Positions 39,747 through 43,798 of a DNA stretch of 43,798 nt are shown in pieces. The first letter of the stretch is position 1. Each line of letters starts with the position of its first letter. Where the stretch lies: the NCBI GenBank assembly GCA_032718475.1, contig JAUCBJ010006367.1, positions 1 to 43,798 on the forward strand, written 5' to 3'. The notes beneath the pieces are model-generated. The model ran no database searches. It was given only the letters and a program-made list of their open reading frames with translations, and had not been told where the DNA came from. The stretch comes from Nemertoderma westbladi (taxonomy: Eukaryota; Xenacoelomorpha; Nemertodermatida; Nemertodermatidae). The translations under genes were made by a program, and so were the position numbers.

Positions 39747-40945
39747 CCCTTAAACTGGTCAAAACTCATGACTTTTGGGAGGGCCAATTCCACTTGGTGG
39801 GAATTTTTCTAATGGTAGTTGGTAGTATCTGACTTGGTGAGAAATCATATTTGAGTTATCTCAAGTCTATTCCCTCTTGGTGGACCTTTTTTAAGAAGAA
39901 TTAGTTGACTTGGTGAAAACTCATGAGTTTATGAGCCATCGCCTGGACTTGGTAGAGATTATATTTTTATTCTATTCCTCCTTGTTGAGTTTTTCTTATA
40001 TTTATAAAACTCAAAATAAATTTATGTTAATTTAAGAATTGAATGCGGAATTACGCCAGTTTGGAATTCATAAAAAGATTGAAAATTATTCGTAACATTC
40101 TACAGTATGAATGTAAAAATCTAAGTGTTTAATTTTTTTTTATCGAATAAGACTAATTATTTTAAAAAATGCTGCAAATTAGTGAATTAGTAAATTAGCG
40201 TTAGAGTGCGTAATTTTCAACTTTAGAGGCGGGTACCGGTATATATATCATCTGAAAGAGGAGAAAGTTTACCTTCAACCTGGTGTATACAGTTTGTTTC
40301 TGTGACTTTTAACAATGAAACGGCCATTAGTTGAAATTAGACAACTTTCCCACGCTTTACTACCGCCTTGTTTATTTAGCCTATACTGATCGTCTGAAGC
40401 CGATTCAACTACTGTTGTCAAAAGCAAAAGCAAACAGTCGGCCGAAGCCGGAGGCGACCCGAAGGCTCCTCTTTCGATAGCTGCTACCCGAGGGTAGGGG
40501 TGGGCGCTACTCCTATCCCAAGATTTGCTCCCAGTTATTTAACTGGTACTCATTTTATCGACCCCAGTGGATGAAAGGCTGAGTGGACCCTGGCGGGGCT
40601 GAACCTACAACCAATAGATTGCAGGCCCGGCGCTCAACCAACTGAGCTACCCCGCTCACCACTGTTGTAAAGCTCATTAACATCCCAATACAATGGGCCT
40701 GTTGATGTTGACAGAAAAGTCAATGCTACCTTCCTGGGAGCTGATAAACAAAAGTATAGCCGAAACTCATATATGAGTTGAAACCAAGTCAGAACGGTTT
40801 TACTGTAACTCATATGAGTTTACACCAAGTCAGAATAGATTTTATCAATAATTCCCACCAAGTTGAACTGACAATCGCAAAACTCATATTTGAGTTTCCA
40901 CCAAGTGGAGATGGCGTTTTAGAAAAATCGTCACCAGTTTAAGGG
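39747..40945. mobile_element. TTAA-flanked piggyBac-like MITE (element J)
   Basis: Tips CCCTTAAACTGGT and ACCAGTTTAAGGG are flanked by TTAA on both sides (39743-39746, 40946-40949). The interior has repeated, mirrored ACTTGGTG...ACTCATATGAGTT motifs. No transposase frame. It holds a SINE at 40419-40660. Lies in the upstream centrin intron or flank, 32 bp from the exon at 39586-39714. Confidence 0.85.
40419..40660 (-). mobile_element. tRNA-derived SINE
   Basis: Read on the minus strand it begins GAGCGGGGTAGCTCAGTTGG (tRNA-like 5' half with A box TAGCTCAGTTGG), then B box GGTTCAGCCCC, followed by a body with CAGCCTTTCATCCACTGGGG, TCGATAAAATGAGTACCAGT and GGAGCCTTCGGGTCGCCTCC, and ends with TTTGCTTTTGCTTTTGA. 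An 8-bp target duplication ACTGTTGT flanks it (40411-40418, 40661-40668). It inserted into element J after J had inserted. Confidence 0.9.
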
Positions 40946-41022
40946 TTAATGTTGTAGCCGAAGTAAGAGAGCTCAAGAGTTTCCCAATAATATTTCGAGG
41001 GTTATGTGTTAGGCCTGACATG

Positions 41023-41300
41023 GGCCCATGTGAAGAATACCAGACTTTCTGCCGTTATATTTCACTTTGCAGTTTACCCCCATAAGTGAAGAATACCAGG
41101 TTTTCACCAAAACAGGTTACAGAAGGGCTGAATATAACCAAAAAAATAAACGAATTAGTATATGTACAGGTTATAAGACAGAAACAAGCCCTATAAAACA
41201 CTTAATAAAGATACATTTAAAAAAATAAAAATCTTCATATATAAAATTTCAATAAAAAGTCGACCGAAAAGTGAAATCCTGGTATTCTTCACATGGGCGG
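41023..41300 (+). mobile_element. MITE family 1, full copy
   Basis: 278 bp; tips GCCCATGTGAAGAATACCAG and CTGGTATTCTTCACATGGGC are exact inverted repeats, flanked by an apparent 6-bp duplication TGACAT (41017-41022, 41301-41306). Closely similar to 17391-17672, including the internal direct copy of the tip. Confidence 0.92.
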
Positions 41301-41972
41301 TGACATGTTTATAGCCTTTAACGCGGTATTTCGCTCAGCAGGGGCAAAATAAAAATTATTTATGTTCATTATTACATCATTGCTATAAATAACTTGTCAG
41401 AGAATACATTCCACGTCACGTCCAAGGCCACTTATCCATTTCTGCGTGCGATATATGAATAATTCAAACACTACAACTGCCAAGTTACAGCAAGATTCGC
41501 TGTTACCTGTCAATAATTGCAATTAATTAATATCAGGTAACTCCCACACCCAACAGTCAACGCAAGTAAGTATACATTTGTTGTATATCAATTATTAATA
41601 AATTGTAAAGGACAAAAATGTTTTGCTTGCCAGGGCCAATTCGACCTATTCCGTTAAACCCAATGTTGTTATTGGTGGCTTGTCTGCCAGAAATAATCCG
41701 ATGACGCAATAATCCCTTGGTTGCTTAGTAAGAGTTAAAGCTAACAATTTTCAACCAATAGCGTCTCTGGTATTCTGAAAAGCCAGCTGTGTGGGCTCTC
41801 ACTATGGCAGTAATGGTGGTTCGGTTGTAGTGGTTAGCTGGGAGATATATTTGGCTTTCCTATTAGGCGCTGTACTACTGTACATAGTAAAGATGTGGAT
41901 TGTTCCTGTTGATAGGTGTTGCTTGTCAACCATTGGTTAATATGGGGTGTCATGTGACAGTCCAGTGGTTGA

Positions 41973-41979
41973 TATAAAA
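41973..41979 (+). promoter_or_regulatory. Candidate TATA box for cathepsin L
   Basis: TATAAAA within GGTTGATATAAAAGAAG, about 510 bp before the cathepsin start codon, so a 5' UTR (perhaps with an intron) would separate them. Sequence 41307-41970 shows no gene. Confidence 0.35.
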
Positions 41980-42486
41980 GAAGTTTGGAAGGATTTCGTC
42001 ATCTGTTTTTTTTGTTTACAAACATAATCTACTTCCAAGTAAAGTTACAGCTTAGGTAAAGCGGATAAACCCCGGCAGCCCGGTGCTGCAATTAACATTG
42101 AAAAATTCGTGGACGAGTAATCCTAGTTTGGTACCGTTACTTACAAATGCGATACAAAATGCTATATTTTTATTAATTTACGAGTTTGTACAGTGAATTT
42201 GTTGAGGCTATCGCCATGTAGGATTGTATAGGCCTACCGGTCGGTACCGGTACCTGTATTATGTATATATTTGGTATATTATTTTAGGGTTTCTTTTTGG
42301 TCAGGCCTTAACCGTTAACACTAATTAATAATAATGAACTGAATGCATTATTGTTCATAATATAACCAAAATATAGATAGCGCTTAACATACTGCAGTAC
42401 TGATTTATTAAAGAACTCCATCCTGCCATTTGCCATTGTTCTATATTCAGTAAATTTTCGTGTTACAAATACTGAAATACTCAACG

Positions 42487-43506
42487 ATGAAGTTATTACT
42501 ATTAGCTGCGGTTCTCTTCGCAACAGTTTCTCTAGTATTGAGCCGATATCTTTCAGTAGGATCGCCTTCTTTGGACGACGAATGGGAGCTGTGGAAGCGG
42601 TTGCACAGCCGGGACTACCCTCACATCAACGAGGACTCAAAACGCCGACTCATATGGGAGAACAACCTCGAGCTCATTAACCAACACAACCTGGAGCACG
42701 ACGTTGGCAAGAAGACTTACCGACTGTCACTCAACCACCTGGCCGACCTCACCAACAACGAGTTCCGGAAACTAAACGGATTCCGAGGTCGGGCTCGTCT
42801 CGATTCCGGCAAGGTTTACTTCACCCCGGGCGATGAATCTCTCCCCAAGTCCGTGGACTGGCGCGATAAGAACCTGGTGACGCCGGTGAAGAACCAGGGG
42901 CAGTGCGGGAGTTGTTGGAGCTTCTCTGCGACGGGGTCGCTAGAAGGACAAATAAAACGGAAGACGGGGAAGTTATTGAGTCTCTCGGAGCAGCAGTTGG
43001 TGGACTGTTCAGGTAGCTACGGGAACCACGGCTGCGAAGGCGGGATAATGGACGACGCGTTTACCTACATCAAGGCGAAGGGTTTGGAGACGGAGGAGAG
43101 TTACCCGTACGAGGCGCAGGACGGTGAGTGCTCGTACGATCGGGGGCGAGTCGCGGCTAACGACACGGGATTTGTCGACGTCCCCGGGGGCGACGAACGC
43201 GCGTTGCGTCGGGCCGTGGCCACGGTCGGCCCGGTCTCGGTCGCCATCGACGCGGGACACACGAGTTTCCAGTTCTACTCGTCCGGCTTGTACGACGAAC
43301 CGCAGTGCTCGGATGCCCAGCTGGACCACGGCGTGTTGGTCGTCGGTTACGGGAGGATGGGGGTGGCCGACGCGGGGGAGGGCAGCTACTGGTTGGTAAA
43401 GAACAGCTGGGGGGAGACCTGGGGCGTCAAGGGCTACATTTATATGTCGCGAAATAAAGATAACCAGTGCGGAATCGCATCGTCCGCATCCTATCCCGTA
43501 GTCTAA
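42487..43506 (+). CDS. CTSL: Procathepsin L-like cysteine protease
   Basis: 339 residues, intronless, complete. A lysosomal or secreted papain-family (C1A) endopeptidase. Signal peptide about 1-19 ([19 protein letters not shown]). The propeptide has the ERFNIN-type helix ([16 protein letters not shown]) and [12 protein letters not shown]. The mature enzyme starts near 119 ([10 protein letters not shown]), with oxyanion Gln137 and catalytic Cys143 in [16 protein letters not shown], disulphide cysteines in [20 protein letters not shown], catalytic His281 in [11 protein letters not shown] and Asn306 in [13 protein letters not shown], ending ASYPVV. One sequon NDTG in the mature part. The start is taken at the Met preceding the signal peptide (CAACGATGAAG); an in-frame ATG 27 nt upstream would spoil it. 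Codons from about 42840 on are strongly GC-ending, unlike the AT-rich flanks. Confidence 0.96.
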   Translation: MKLLLLAAVLFATVSLVLSRYLSVGSPSLDDEWELWKRLHSRDYPHINEDSKRRLIWENNLELINQHNLEHDVGKKTYRLSLNHLADLTNNEFRKLNGFRGRARLDSGKVYFTPGDESLPKSVDWRDKNLVTPVKNQGQCGSCWSFSATGSLEGQIKRKTGKLLSLSEQQLVDCSGSYGNHGCEGGIMDDAFTYIKAKGLETEESYPYEAQDGECSYDRGRVAANDTGFVDVPGGDERALRRAVATVGPVSVAIDAGHTSFQFYSSGLYDEPQCSDAQLDHGVLVVGYGRMGVADAGEGSYWLVKNSWGETWGVKGYIYMSRNKDNQCGIASSASYPVV

Positions 43507-43798
43507 GCAACTGAGTTACGGTCTCTATCTGGGTATACCGTAGGCGTCGCGGTGATGTCACTCTTCTATTAACCTCTCGGGGTGCAGAAGGGAGGGCCGC
43601 TAATTAATAGACTTATCGGTATAAGTCACTGTTAGTGGGTCAAAATCACTAAAAGTGACCATAAGTAAACTTCCTCGATCATTTCCAATAATTTATATCT
43701 TAAAATGACCGGTATTTTTTGGTGTTATAGAACACCATTTTTGCAACGCTACCTTGTATTAATTTTTCAGAATATCTGCGCGAATTCGAAAAAACACA
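43507..43798. other. Downstream flank of cathepsin L
   Basis: No AATAAA was noticed close to the stop. A short inverted repeat GTCACTGTTAGTG.../CACTAAAAGTGAC occurs near 43626-43660. No gene. Confidence 0.4.

Noticed and set aside
40581-40660. A functional tRNA gene on the minus strand
   Set aside because: A and B boxes are present, but the tRNA-like part continues into a SINE body with an A/T-rich tail and is flanked by a target duplication; the cloverleaf is not intact.

Overview
This is a stretch of an AT-rich invertebrate animal (metazoan) nuclear genome. Spliced genes with GT-AG introns, AATAAA signals, LINE, SINE and MITE remnants and long minisatellites rule out a prokaryote. The phylum cannot be fixed from the sequence. 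AIMP1, GnT-I, centrin, OXA1L, BLTP1 and cathepsin L are all clearly animal-type. The very frequent palindromes AGGCCT and ACCGGT recall some marine invertebrate genomes, but this is only an impression.

Layout. 1-245: a 21-bp minisatellite. 849-3448 (+): a complete two-exon gene for a type II membrane protein with a coiled-coil stalk and a C-terminal H-type lectin domain. 3.5-7.6 kb: small inverted-repeat elements and a dead LINE reverse-transcriptase piece. 8009-9023 (-): first coding exon of a BLTP1 (KIAA1109/Tweek)-like lipid-transfer protein. 9.1-16.15 kb: transposon graveyard with a four-level nest of inverted-repeat elements, three levels dated by 8-bp target duplications. 16443-30484 (+): complete five-exon AIMP1 gene (311 aa), a scaffold of the multi-tRNA-synthetase complex with an EMAP-II domain. 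Its intron 3 holds an intronless GnT-I (MGAT1) gene on the opposite strand. 30811 to beyond 39714 (-): centrin gene, three exons seen and the 5' part not found. One of its introns holds an intronless OXA1L gene on the opposite strand. 42487-43506 (+): intronless procathepsin L with unusually GC-rich coding sequence.

The most striking observation is that both large minisatellites grew out of the 3' ends of coding exons. The 31-bp array (about 54 units, 1.7 kb) is built from the codons for the conserved W-x-G-Y C-terminus of GnT-I, and the present stop codon lies in the second unit. The 53/59-bp array (roughly 85-90 units, 5 kb) is built from the last 28 nt of AIMP1 exon 4 plus the start of intron 4, so it carries dozens of copies of an exon tail with an intact 5' splice site. 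Both arrays show higher-order duplication (806 bp = 26 units; 171 bp = 3 units). Other notable points are the nested antisense intronless genes, the nested transposons with exact target duplications, a TTAA-targeting element with its empty paralogous site visible, and a repeated TAAAGTAYGGGAC motif in a 3-kb inverted-repeat element.
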